Shown in pieces: positions 1 to 7,904 of a stretch of DNA of 12,600 bases. A model generated the notes under the pieces. The model was not told where the DNA came from. It worked only from the letters and a program-made list of their open reading frames with translations, and ran no database searches. The position numbers were made by a program, and so were the translations under genes. Numbering within the stretch: the stretch's first letter is position 1; each line of letters opens with the position of its first letter. Source of the DNA: an uncultured Moraxella sp. (GTDB lineage Bacteria; Pseudomonadota; Gammaproteobacteria; Pseudomonadales; Moraxellaceae). The stretch lies in contig CAKMOY010000077.1 of NCBI GenBank assembly GCA_927911235.1, forward strand, positions 1 through 12,600, written 5' to 3'.

Positions 1-1085
1 AAAAAAATTGTGTATTTGGGTGGCATGGGTGCAATGATGTTGGGTTTGACAGCGTGTCAGCAACCACCCAATTATCAAAGTATTGATGGCAAAACGATGG
101 GGACAAGTTATCATATCACTTTTTGAATTGCCAAAAAAATGCCGATGTGGCGAACATTCAAAAGCGGATTGATGAACGCTTGGTTCAAATTAACAAAAGT
201 ATGTCCACTTATGACGATACGGCAACGATTATGCAGTTCAATCATGCCAAAGCAGGACAAGCCATCACGATTGACAACGATTTTATCAAGGTTTTGCAAG
301 ATTCCAAAACGGTTTATCAAGCATCCAATGGGGCGTTTGACCCTACAGTTATGCCGTTGGTGGCACTTTGGGGCTTTGGCAGTGAAATGCGGATTGACCG
401 TTTGCAGTCGCCACCGTCAAAAGCCGAGATTGACACCGCCAAACAGTTGATTGATTTTGACAGCATTGTGTTAAACCAAAATCAACTGGTAAAAAACAAA
501 GACGGTGTGGCGTTGGATTTTTCGGCAATTGCCAAAGGTTATGGCGTGGACGTGGTCGCCGATGTGCTAAAATCTGAATACAAAATCCAAAATTATATGG
601 TGGAAATCGGTGGCGAAGTGGCAACGCTTGGCAAAAACGCCAAAGGGCAATTTTGGCAACTTGGCATTGACGAGCCTGTGATTAACAGTAGCGTAAGTAA
701 TCGCAATACCATCGCCATCATTCGGGAATCGGCAACAGGCAAAATCAACCTTGCGACATCAGGAAATTATCGTAACTCATTGGTTTTTAACGATATTCGT
801 TATAGCCACACCATTGACCCCACCACTGCAAGCCCTGTGGTAGACGGTGCATCATCGGTAACTGTGGTGCATGATAGCACCGCTTTAGCGGACGCTTGGG
901 CGACTGCTTTGACCGCCATGCCTTACCAAAAAGCGTTGGCAATGGCGAACGCCCAAGACCTTGCGGTAATGTTTATCGTGCATAAAGACATGAAAAAAGC
1001 CAACAAAGACAGCACGCAATTGGCAGATTGGCAAATCGTAGAAACGCCAAAAATGAAAGCCTTGCGAGCAGGTACGGACAAATAA
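1..1085 (+). pseudogene. apbE: FAD:protein FMN transferase, lipoprotein, 5' partial and frameshifted
   Basis: ApbE moves FMN from FAD onto a Thr of target proteins such as NqrB and NqrC, acting on the outer face of the inner membrane. The first frame (1-123) enters from outside the window and encodes a lipoprotein signal ending in LTAC (Cys codon at 55-57), then the conserved DGKTMGTSYHITF. It hits TGA at 124-126. The rest continues one base back, from TTG at 123 to the stop at 1083-1085, with all family motifs: FDPTVMPLVALWGFG, DFSAIAKGYG, EIGGE, SGNYRN, SHTIDP and the Mg-site region ALADAWATAL. One extra T in the T run at 120-124 would join the frames as ...HITFLNCQKNADV.... TTG at 123 is therefore not a credible start. 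nqrM follows 92 bp downstream, so this is the Na+-NQR-linked ApbE. The identity is clear. Whether the frameshift is real, a slippage site or a sequencing error is open. Confidence 0.88.
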
Positions 1086-1099
1086 TTTTACAAAAACGT

Positions 1100-1129
1100 T
1101 TGGCAAAAATAACACAATCATGTTACAGT
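1100..1129 (+). promoter_or_regulatory. candidate sigma70-type promoter upstream of nqrM
   Basis: TTGGCA at 1100-1105 is followed after 17-18 nt by TTACAG/TACAGT (1123-1129), about 50 bp before the nqrM ATG. The match to consensus is moderate. It would let nqrM and the deacetylase be expressed apart from the NQR genes upstream. This is pattern matching only. Confidence 0.25.
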
Positions 1130-1177
1130 AAAATTCTATTTTAAAACGATTAAAAAAGCAAAAACAGTGAGAACGCT

Positions 1178-1429
1178 ATGTTAAGCCAATTTTTACCCAT
1201 CTTTTTTGTGACCTTTGCCGTGTTTGTGCTGTTTTTTGTGTTCATGGGATTGGGTTATATCTTTAAAAAACAACCACTTAAAGGCTCTTGTGGCGGTGTG
1301 GCAAAATTGATGGGCGATGAATTTTGTCAATTTTGTGGTAACGACCCAAACAAATGTGCAGAAATTAATAGCGAACAACAAAATAACGGTATCAGCGAAA
1401 AAGCCAAACAACTTGGCAAACAAATTTAA
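1178..1429 (+). CDS. nqrM: Na+-NQR maturation factor NqrM (DUF539)
   Basis: This 83-residue protein is needed to assemble the iron centre held by NqrD/NqrE in the Na+-translocating NADH:quinone oxidoreductase of the inner membrane. One N-terminal membrane helix spans about residues 5-28. It is followed by the family signature KKQPLKGSCGG and a Cys cluster, C38, C50, C53 and C60, in DEFCQFCGNDPNKC, the likely iron-binding residues. Length and motif order match DUF539/NqrM proteins. The ATG at 1178 is the only sensible start; the upstream GTGAGAA is a weak ribosome site. It lies just downstream of apbE, the usual place at the end of an nqr operon, and 9 bp before the deacetylase gene, with which it is probably co-transcribed. 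Confidence 0.93.
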   Translation: MLSQFLPIFFVTFAVFVLFFVFMGLGYIFKKQPLKGSCGGVAKLMGDEFCQFCGNDPNKCAEINSEQQNNGISEKAKQLGKQI

Positions 1430-1438
1430 CATTCAACA

Positions 1439-2347
1439 ATGCTAAAAATCGCCTACTCGCCCCTATTTAACCATGCCGTGCCTGAAAAACACCGATTTCC
1501 CATGCAAAAATATGACGAAATCCCAAAACGGCTGTTGGCAGAAGGCACGATTCGCCCTGAAAATTTGTTTTTGCCAAAAAAATTAAGCGAAAGCCAAATT
1601 TTAACCACGCACACCGCAGACTATTGGCAACATCTCAAAGATTTGACCTTGCCAAAAAAAGACGCACGTGCCATCGGTTTTGAGCTGTCGCACGCTTTGT
1701 TTGAGCGAGAACGCACCATCGCCCACGCCACTTATGAATGTGCGTTGTTTGCCAAACAGTTTGGCGTATCGCTTAGTACGTCAGGCGGTACACATCATGG
1801 TTTTGCTGACCATGGCGAAGGGTTTTGTGTGTTTAATGATTTGGCAATTACCAGTCATTTGTTATTAAATCAAGGACTTAGCCAACAGATTTTGATTATT
1901 GATTTGGACGTTCATCAAGGCAATGGTACGGCACATATTTTTGCCAATGACAAAAGAGTGTTTACTTTTAGTATGCACGGTGCAAAAAATTTTCCCTTTC
2001 GCAAACAACAATCCGACCTAGATATTGAGCTGGCGGACGATACAGGCGATGACGAATATTTAACGATTTTGGATAAAAATTTGCCGATGTTAATTAAAAC
2101 GGTTGCCCCTGATATGCTGTTGTTTTTGGCTGGGGTGGACGTGTTGGCAAGCGATAAACTTGGCAAACTTGCCCTAACCCAACAAGGCTGTAAACAACGA
2201 GATAGCCTTGTGTTCAATTATGCCAAGCGTTATCAACTGCCGATTGCGGTGGTGATGGGCGGTGGCTATTCTGAAAACCTTGATGATGTGGTGGAAGCCC
2301 ATTGCAATACTTTTAGAATTGCGAAACAGATTTTTAATCTTGATTAA
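1439..2347 (+). CDS. HDAC-superfamily zinc-dependent deacetylase (AcuC/acetylpolyamine deacetylase-like)
   Basis: This is a 302-residue single-domain enzyme of the histone deacetylase superfamily. Bacterial members remove acetyl groups from small amines or proteins in the cytoplasm; the substrate here cannot be read from sequence. The active site appears complete: the His dyad H119-H120 in GGTHHGFADHGEGFCVFND, the zinc ligands D157 and H159 in DLDVHQGNGT, the third zinc ligand D234 in AGVDVLASD, and the transition-state Tyr Y277 in GGGYS. The length is typical of the compact bacterial forms. The ATG at 1439 follows the nqrM stop by 9 bp with no strong ribosome site, which suggests translational coupling or read-through from nqrM. 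It converges with the hydrolase gene ending at 2365, leaving only 17 bp and no obvious terminator hairpin. Confidence 0.88.
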   Translation: MLKIAYSPLFNHAVPEKHRFPMQKYDEIPKRLLAEGTIRPENLFLPKKLSESQILTTHTADYWQHLKDLTLPKKDARAIGFELSHALFERERTIAHATYECALFAKQFGVSLSTSGGTHHGFADHGEGFCVFNDLAITSHLLLNQGLSQQILIIDLDVHQGNGTAHIFANDKRVFTFSMHGAKNFPFRKQQSDLDIELADDTGDDEYLTILDKNLPMLIKTVAPDMLLFLAGVDVLASDKLGKLALTQQGCKQRDSLVFNYAKRYQLPIAVVMGGGYSENLDDVVEAHCNTFRIAKQIFNLD

Positions 2348-2364
2348 AAAATTTCGTCTTCAAT

Positions 2365-3231
2365 TTATCTATAATCAACTTTTTGTAAAATCAAATCCGC
2401 ACACAATTGCGGGGCTTCAAGCGGTAGCAAATGTCCGTATTCATTTAATACGGTAATTTGTTCGCTGGGTACAAACTCGTTCCATGTGGCTCGCACTTCT
2501 TCGCTGATAAATATAGACGGCTTGCCAATAATCAGATTAACAGGGACTTTGTTGTCCGCAATCACTTTTTCTAAAGCGTCCATAATAAACGGCGTGCTAA
2601 AATAATTCGCCAACTCTTGCTCAGGCGAAAAACGTAACGTCAATTTACCATCTTTTTCTTCTAAACTATTTTTGGCATAAAGTTGCAAATACTCATCGCT
2701 AATGCGTTTGTACGCTTTGTGACTGCGTAAAAATTGGTAATAATCATCAACGCTTTGCCAATCGGCTTGTTTGACTTTGGTGCTTTTAAACGGCTCTTGG
2801 GTCATTTTGACTAGGCGTGGGGCAAGGTTATAAGCTAAAGTTTGTTGTTTGGTAAAGGTAACAGGTTCAAGCAAAAATAACTGGCTAAATAGTTCTGGGC
2901 GTTTGGCACAGGCGATGGTAGTGGCGGTCGCCCCTTGTGAATGACCGATAGCGATGATGGGTTTGTCTTGTGTCTTTTGTAGAAATTCGATTAAAACTTC
3001 CGCATCTTCTTCTCGGGTGAGTTTTTCAGCGGTAGGTTTGTCAATCCATTCGCCACGCATGGTTAATGCGGTGATGTTAAGTTGTTGGTTTAACGCATTT
3101 AATAATGGCTCGTAAGTGCTTAAGGCAAAACCATTACCGCCGTAAAAATGGGCGGTTTGGCTCGCATTTGGATTTGATAAGTTGTAATAACGGGCGTTTT
3201 TGCCGTTGATATTGACACTTTTTTCTTCCAT
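2365..3231 (-). CDS. alpha/beta hydrolase
   Basis: This is a 288-residue serine hydrolase of the alpha/beta fold, substrate unknown. Visible landmarks are the oxyanion strand HFYGGNG (28-34), the nucleophile elbow GHSQG with Ser98, and the catalytic His267 in NEYGHLLPLEAP. The acid is not certain. No signal peptide is seen, so it is probably cytoplasmic. I chose the ATG at 3231 because AAAAAGGA lies 9 nt upstream and the recognisable fold begins there. The frame stays open upstream to an ATG at 3396 (343 residues) that overlaps the stop of the ABC transporter gene as TGATG. That longer form would be translationally coupled and carries a 55-residue N-terminal segment I do not recognise. Both forms may exist. 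The family call is sure; the start is uncertain. Confidence 0.82.
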   Translation of the reverse strand: MEEKSVNINGKNARYYNLSNPNASQTAHFYGGNGFALSTYEPLLNALNQQLNITALTMRGEWIDKPTAEKLTREEDAEVLIEFLQKTQDKPIIAIGHSQGATATTIACAKRPELFSQLFLLEPVTFTKQQTLAYNLAPRLVKMTQEPFKSTKVKQADWQSVDDYYQFLRSHKAYKRISDEYLQLYAKNSLEEKDGKLTLRFSPEQELANYFSTPFIMDALEKVIADNKVPVNLIIGKPSIFISEEVRATWNEFVPSEQITVLNEYGHLLPLEAPQLCADLILQKVDYR

Positions 3232-3395
3232 AGTTTTATTTCCTTTTTCAAGTTTAATGGCGATACCGTAACATAAAACTTTGCAATTATCGGCTTCATC
3301 ATTCGTAAACCAATGGTCAAAAATAGAAATATCCCAAATTTGTGACCATTGTTCACTATATTGAAGTGGTTTGGCAAAGTTAGATGCTACTTTCA

Positions 3396-5237
3396 TCAAT
3401 CATCTTTCCCCAAGAACCCGCCACTTTGTCTTGCCCAAAGTTTGGCATAAACACCATTTTTGGCAAGCAACTCGGCATGGCTACCTTGTTCCACAATTCG
3501 CCCTTTATCCATCACCACCAATCTATCAAGCTCGGCAATCGTTGATAATCGGTGAGCAATCGCAATCACCGTCTTGCCAGCCATCATTTGATTTAGGCTT
3601 TCGGTAATGGCGTGTTCCACTTCGCTATCCAGTGCTGAAGTTGCTTCATCAAGCAATAAAATTGGGGCGTTTTTCAGCATAACACGGGCAATGGCAATGC
3701 GTTGGCGTTGTCCACCAGAGAGTTTTACGCCACGTTCACCCACTTGGGTATCAAGCCCTTTGTTGCCTTTGACATCAGCAAGTTGGCTGATAAATTCATC
3801 AGCGTGGGCTTGCTCGGTGGCGGTGATAATTTCGCTATCGGTGGCATTGGGGCGACCATAGGCGATATTTTCACGCACGGTGCGGTGCAACAATGACGTA
3901 TCTTGGGTTACCATGCCGATTTGTCGGCGTAGGCTTTCTTGGCTAACGCTGGCGATATCTTGTCCATCAATCAAAATTTTACCGCTATCCACATCATAAA
4001 AACGCAATAATAAATTAACTAATGTTGATTTTCCTGCTCCACTTCGTCCCACTAAACCAACTTTTTCGCCTGCTTTAATATGCAAGTTAAAATTGTCTAA
4101 CAGTTTGGTTTGGTCGGTTTTGCCATAGCCAAAATTGACATTATCAAACACAATATCGCCTTGATTCACAGTCAGCTCGCCTGCGTTCGGTTTATCAACA
4201 ATCGTATGCGGTTTTGACAAAGTTTTCATGCCGTCTTGCACCGTACCGATATTTTCAAACAAACTTGCCGTTTGCCACATAATCCAATGAGTCAAGCCGT
4301 TTAAACGCATTGCCATTGCAGTCGCTGCCGCAATCGCCCCCACGCTTAAATTTTGATAAAACCACAAGTACAGCCCAATGCCAACGGTTGATGCGACCAA
4401 AACCACATTAATGCTATGATTGACAACTTCCAATTTTGACACCCAACGCATTTGGTCATGCACGGTATCCATAAATTGCCCCATCGCATCTTTAGCATAG
4501 CTTAACTCACGGCGAGAATGGCTAAACAATTTTACCGTCATAATATTGGCATACGCATCGGTAATCCGCCCTGTCATCAAGGCACGAGCGTCCGCTTGGC
4601 GACTTGCCGATTTTTTTAATTTTGGGATAAAATAAGTAATGGTCGTAACAAACATCACAATCCACAAAATAAACGGCAACAACAACCAACTGTCCAAATG
4701 AAACAAAATCACGCCACTACTGACAAAATACACCATCACATACACAAACATATCGGCAATCGTCATAATGGTATCACGCACCGCAAGGGCAGTTTGCATG
4801 ACCTTTGCCGACACACGCCCAGAAAATTCGTCTTGATAAAACTGCATGGATTGACCGAGCATTTGACGGTGAAAACGCCACCGCATTTGCATGGGAAACA
4901 CGCCTTGAATGGTCTGAAAATGAATGAATGAACTTAAACCAACAATCAACGGACTAAAAATTAACACCATCGCCATCAGGGTCAAATCATCGCCTTTTTG
5001 CATCCATAATTCACTTGGCGAATACGCCCCAAGCCAATTGACGATATCACCAATCCACTTATACAACAGCGATTCGTAAATACCGATTAAAGCAGTCAAA
5101 CACATCAAGGCAAAAATCCAGCCACGCAAGCCTTTGGTACACGCCCACAAAAATTTTAAAAAATTATCAGTCGGCAACTGATAATCATCATCAGGATACG
5201 GATTTAAACGGTTTTCAAAAAAACGAAAAATTGACAT
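3396..5237 (-). CDS. ABC exporter half-transporter (fused permease and ATPase)
   Basis: This 613-residue type I ABC exporter should work as a homodimer in the inner membrane. The N-terminal half (about 35-330) is a six-helix transmembrane domain. The C-terminal half is a complete nucleotide-binding domain: Walker A GRSGAGKST (397-405), Q-loop Gln445 (MVTQD), signature LSGGQ (506-510), Walker B ILLLDE with Glu531, and H-loop His562 (IAHRLS). All catalytic residues are present, so it should be active. The substrate is unknown; relatives move lipids, drugs or peptides. The ATG at 5237 is the first Met and gives the usual length. The stop (TGA at 3396-3398) overlaps the ATG of an open frame leading into the alpha/beta hydrolase, which suggests a two-gene operon. 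It diverges from the DMP19-like gene across 141 bp that must hold both promoters. Confidence 0.93.
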   Translation of the reverse strand: MSIFRFFENRLNPYPDDDYQLPTDNFLKFLWACTKGLRGWIFALMCLTALIGIYESLLYKWIGDIVNWLGAYSPSELWMQKGDDLTLMAMVLIFSPLIVGLSSFIHFQTIQGVFPMQMRWRFHRQMLGQSMQFYQDEFSGRVSAKVMQTALAVRDTIMTIADMFVYVMVYFVSSGVILFHLDSWLLLPFILWIVMFVTTITYFIPKLKKSASRQADARALMTGRITDAYANIMTVKLFSHSRRELSYAKDAMGQFMDTVHDQMRWVSKLEVVNHSINVVLVASTVGIGLYLWFYQNLSVGAIAAATAMAMRLNGLTHWIMWQTASLFENIGTVQDGMKTLSKPHTIVDKPNAGELTVNQGDIVFDNVNFGYGKTDQTKLLDNFNLHIKAGEKVGLVGRSGAGKSTLVNLLLRFYDVDSGKILIDGQDIASVSQESLRRQIGMVTQDTSLLHRTVRENIAYGRPNATDSEIITATEQAHADEFISQLADVKGNKGLDTQVGERGVKLSGGQRQRIAIARVMLKNAPILLLDEATSALDSEVEHAITESLNQMMAGKTVIAIAHRLSTIAELDRLVVMDKGRIVEQGSHAELLAKNGVYAKLWARQSGGFLGKDD

Positions 5238-5378
5238 AATTGTTATCTTTTTTTAATAATCATTGGAAAAATGGCTGTTATTCTAACATATATCATTTTT
5301 AGGTTTTAGTAGTTTTATGTTATATTAGTTCATTCACCCACATTTTTTTATGCCAAATATCCAGTCTTGAGAAAACTT

Positions 5379-6149
5379 ATGACAAACGCCCTACTCATTG
5401 ACAAAATTTATCTAACCGAAACCGAACCAACCGAACTTGTGTTTACCAATATTGAAAACGTCAATGCCTATTTTGATTTGCACGTTCATAGCGATGAAAT
5501 CTCGCCTGCGGTGCTGTACAGTTATTATGTGGATTATTATCTGTCGCAAGTGTTAAACGGTGGTATCGCCCAATTCGCCTATAATAGCCGTTGGAACTCA
5601 GGTATGTTGCATTATGTGGAATTTGGCTTGGCAGAAATGGGGGCAACTCAGCATTTAGAACTGTTAGAAGAAATTGCCGATGTGATTATGGGTCAAATTG
5701 GCATTGATAATTTTATTAATTTTACCCAACAAAATTTGTTAAATAAGAATAAAATTCATGATAAATTAAACCGTTTAACCGATAAATTTTTACAAATTAA
5801 TAAAAAAGAAAATTTAGAAATTTTAAACAATCAATTTTTACAACATCATGCCGATACCGTTTTTATTAGTCATCAGGAATTTAAGCAATTTTTGCAAAAG
5901 TTAAAACAAAATCCAATTTTGCAAGCTCGCCAAAATGAGCATTTAGAACAGTTACCGAGCCATGTTCGCTATATTCGTCAGTTATGTGATGAACATGGTT
6001 GTGAGTTGTTGCATATTATGGATAAAGAAAATGATGAACATTGGCATTTTTTTACCAGTCGTGGGCGGTTTTTTATGGTGGAACAAGGCGATAATGTGGT
6101 GATGATGACTTACCATAATCCTGAAATTGTGGCTCGTGTTAATAAATAG
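5379..6149 (+). CDS. DMP19/DUF4375-like protein
   Basis: This 256-residue soluble protein has an N-terminal region with YYVDYYLSQVLNGGIAQFAYNS (about residues 47-68), which resembles the core of the DMP19/DUF4375 family. The family name comes from a Neisseria protein described as a DNA mimic; many members have no known role, and that function should not be assumed here. The middle (about 110-150) is rich in Asn, Lys and Leu and probably helical. The C-terminal part carries HWHFFTSRGRFFMVEQGD, likely a beta-rich second domain that I cannot name. A TTG at 5367 opens the frame four codons earlier, but the ATG at 5379 is preferred. No signal peptide or membrane helix is seen. No terminator hairpin follows; an A6T8 run at 6174-6187 lies downstream. 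Confidence 0.6.
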   Translation: MTNALLIDKIYLTETEPTELVFTNIENVNAYFDLHVHSDEISPAVLYSYYVDYYLSQVLNGGIAQFAYNSRWNSGMLHYVEFGLAEMGATQHLELLEEIADVIMGQIGIDNFINFTQQNLLNKNKIHDKLNRLTDKFLQINKKENLEILNNQFLQHHADTVFISHQEFKQFLQKLKQNPILQARQNEHLEQLPSHVRYIRQLCDEHGCELLHIMDKENDEHWHFFTSRGRFFMVEQGDNVVMMTYHNPEIVARVNK

Positions 6150-6185
6150 ATAGCCAAAACAACAGCAATTAATAAAAAATTTTTT

Positions 6186-6214
6186 TTGATAAAAAACTTG
6201 AACAAATTCATAAT
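6186..6214 (+). promoter_or_regulatory. sigma70-type promoter for the MFS gene
   Basis: TTGATA (6186-6191), a 17-nt spacer, then CATAAT (6209-6214), each one mismatch from consensus, about 67 bp before the ATG at 6281. Good spacing in an AT-rich gap makes this the best promoter candidate in the window, but AT-rich DNA gives chance matches. Confidence 0.45.
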
Positions 6215-6280
6215 GATAATATCGCATTTTGTAAAGTTTTGTATTACTATAACAAAAATCTTAACCAAGCTAAAAGACTT

Positions 6281-7615
6281 ATGATGACATCAAACACACT
6301 TAACAACAATCATCACCCAAACAACTACAACCCACAACGTGCCAAAAAAGCCGCCTTAAGCAGTTTTGCAGGGGCGGTGGTGGATTGGTACGATTTTTTA
6401 CTGTATGGACTGGTAGCGGCGTTGGTATTTAAAACCCAATTTTTCCCAAGTATTGACCCAAATATGGGGACGCTTGCGGCACTTGCCACGTTTGGGGTGG
6501 GGTTTTTGTTTCGTCCGCTTGGGGGCATTGTGTTTGGGCATTATGGCGATAAACTTGGTCGCAAAAAAATGCTGTTTTTAACCGTGTTTTTGATGGGAGC
6601 GGCGACCGTTTTAATTGGTTTGTTGCCAAGGTTTCATCAAATTGGCTGGCTTGCTCCGATTTTGCTCGTTACCTTGCGTGCCATTCAAGGCTTTGCGGTG
6701 GGCGGTGAATGGGGCAGTGCGGCGTTGATGGCGGTGGAAAATGCCCCACAAGAGAAAAAGGCGTTTTATAGTAGCGGTGTGCAGATTGGCTATGGCGTGG
6801 GTTTGATGCTTGCCGCAGGGTCGGTGTCGCTCGTGATGGCATTGCTTGGCGAAGAAGCCTTTATTGAATGGGGTTGGCGACTTCCATTTATTTTAAGTAG
6901 TATTTTGGTGATGATTGCCATGTGGCTACGCAAAGAGCAGGTGGAATCCATTGAATTTACCGAAGTTATGCAAAAAAACGCCCACAAACTCAAAACTTTT
7001 CCAATTGTACAAGCAGTAAAAGAAAATCCAAAAGGCTTTTTCTTTATCATTGCGTTGCGGTTGGCGGAGTTGTTGTCAATGTATTTGGTAACGACTTTTG
7101 CGTTAAATTATTCAACCGAACATTTGCACATGGATTCTAAGGTGTTTTTGAATATTACCTTGCTCGTTGGGGCGATTAGTTGTGTGTCTATTCCGTTTTT
7201 TGCGATGATGGCAGACCGTTTTGGCAGACGTAGAATGTGTGTGCTTGGTGGGTTGATTGGGGCGGTGTGTGCGTTTCCATTTTTTATGGCGTTAGAGAGT
7301 GGGTCGCTGTTGTGGATTGTGATTTTTTCAATTTTGCTTGCGAATTTGGCTCATGATATGGTGGTGAGCGTTCATCAGCCGATTTTTACGGAGCTTTTTG
7401 GTACGGAGTATCGTTATAGTGGGGCGGGCGTTGGTTATCAGTTGGCAAGTATTGTGGGTGGCGGTTTTACGCCGTTTATTGCGGCAAGTTTGACCACGAT
7501 GAATGGCGGTGGCTGGACGTATGTGGCAATTTATTTGACGGTGGGGTGTTTGCTAACGGCGATTGTGGCAGGTATGATGAAAGCTCATATGAATGAACCG
7601 ATGCATAAAAGTTAA
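6281..7615 (+). CDS. MHS-family MFS transporter (metabolite:H+ symporter)
   Basis: This inner-membrane protein of 444 residues has about 12 predicted helices. It belongs to the metabolite:H+ symporter branch of the major facilitator superfamily, which includes shikimate, alpha-ketoglutarate and proline/betaine carriers. Evidence is the opening VVDWYDFLLYGLVAALVF, the loop 2-3 motif GHYGDKLGRKK, its copy between helices 8 and 9, MADRFGRRRM, and RAIQGFAVGGEWGSAALMAVE in helix 4-5, typical of this family. The substrate cannot be fixed by eye. The frame extends back to TTG 6239, but ATG 6281 (or ATG 6284) is the better start: the upstream part is Asn/Tyr-rich and lacks family likeness, and a promoter at 6186-6214 fits. 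A hydrophilic, Asn/His-rich tail of about 20 residues precedes the first helix. No neighbour points to a pathway. Confidence 0.88.
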   Translation: MMTSNTLNNNHHPNNYNPQRAKKAALSSFAGAVVDWYDFLLYGLVAALVFKTQFFPSIDPNMGTLAALATFGVGFLFRPLGGIVFGHYGDKLGRKKMLFLTVFLMGAATVLIGLLPRFHQIGWLAPILLVTLRAIQGFAVGGEWGSAALMAVENAPQEKKAFYSSGVQIGYGVGLMLAAGSVSLVMALLGEEAFIEWGWRLPFILSSILVMIAMWLRKEQVESIEFTEVMQKNAHKLKTFPIVQAVKENPKGFFFIIALRLAELLSMYLVTTFALNYSTEHLHMDSKVFLNITLLVGAISCVSIPFFAMMADRFGRRRMCVLGGLIGAVCAFPFFMALESGSLLWIVIFSILLANLAHDMVVSVHQPIFTELFGTEYRYSGAGVGYQLASIVGGGFTPFIAASLTTMNGGGWTYVAIYLTVGCLLTAIVAGMMKAHMNEPMHKS

Positions 7616-7665
7616 GTTTTTTGATGTGATAAGGGCTAGTCAATGCTAATGTTAAAACCAAAAAT

Positions 7666-7836
7666 TTATCCGCATGATGATTGTGGTAAAAAAACTAAAT
7701 AAAATCTTGACGGATAATCAATAAGCCATGCGATACCGTCTTCAAAAAATTTAGCATAATCAGTCGTTTGCCAATGCTCGGCAGGTTTGATAATTTCAAT
7801 CCTATCAAATTTTAAAGATTTTTGTAAATCTAGCAT
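7666..7836 (-). CDS. short hypothetical ORF, 56 residues
   Basis: An ATG at 7834-7836 opens a 56-codon frame ending at TAA 7666-7668. The product is acidic/aromatic, with HWQTTDYAKFFEDGIAWLID and a C-terminus YLVFLPQSSCG. It has no signal peptide or membrane helix. The composition is protein-like, not random AT repeats, and a TATAAT-type box lies just upstream within the palindrome ATTATAAT (7854-7861). I do not recognise the family. It fills most of the 7616-7904 gap, which otherwise holds nothing I can identify. It could be a real small protein, or the 5' remnant of a longer gene cut short before 7666. Support is limited. Confidence 0.35.
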   Translation of the reverse strand: MLDLQKSLKFDRIEIIKPAEHWQTTDYAKFFEDGIAWLIDYPSRFYLVFLPQSSCG

Positions 7837-7853
7837 GATGGCCCCATTTTTTT

Positions 7854-7861
7854 ATTATAAT
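7854..7861. promoter_or_regulatory. palindromic ATTATAAT, possible shared -10 element
   Basis: The 8-bp palindrome contains a perfect TATAAT on each strand, in the gap between rarA and the divergent short ORF. No convincing -35 box is seen in either direction. If used rightward, the transcript would begin near 7868, after the ATG at 7860, which favours ATG 7905 as the rarA start. Confidence 0.3.
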
Positions 7862-7904
7862 GCTAATATCACAACATTCTGCCTATTTTATCAAAAATAC
7901 CAAA

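Noticed and set aside
123..1085. apbE as an intact gene starting at TTG 123
   Set aside because: This would drop the signal peptide and the conserved MGTSY motif that sit in the preceding frame, and there is no ribosome site. The gene is frameshifted, not short.
2340..2378. Terminator between the convergent deacetylase and hydrolase genes
   Set aside because: Only a 7-bp AT-rich inverted repeat (TTGATTA/TAATCAA) with a 25-nt loop; too weak to call.
5238..5378. Divergent promoters between the ABC exporter and the DMP19-like gene
   Set aside because: TATATT at 5321-5326 and TAGAAT on the minus strand are possible -10 boxes, but neither has an acceptable -35 box at 16-18 nt. Promoters must exist here but I cannot place them.
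5379..6149. DMP19-like gene as an anti-restriction or DNA-mimic defence gene
   Set aside because: No restriction, phage or other defence gene is nearby, the protein is not strongly acidic overall, and the family likeness covers only part of it.
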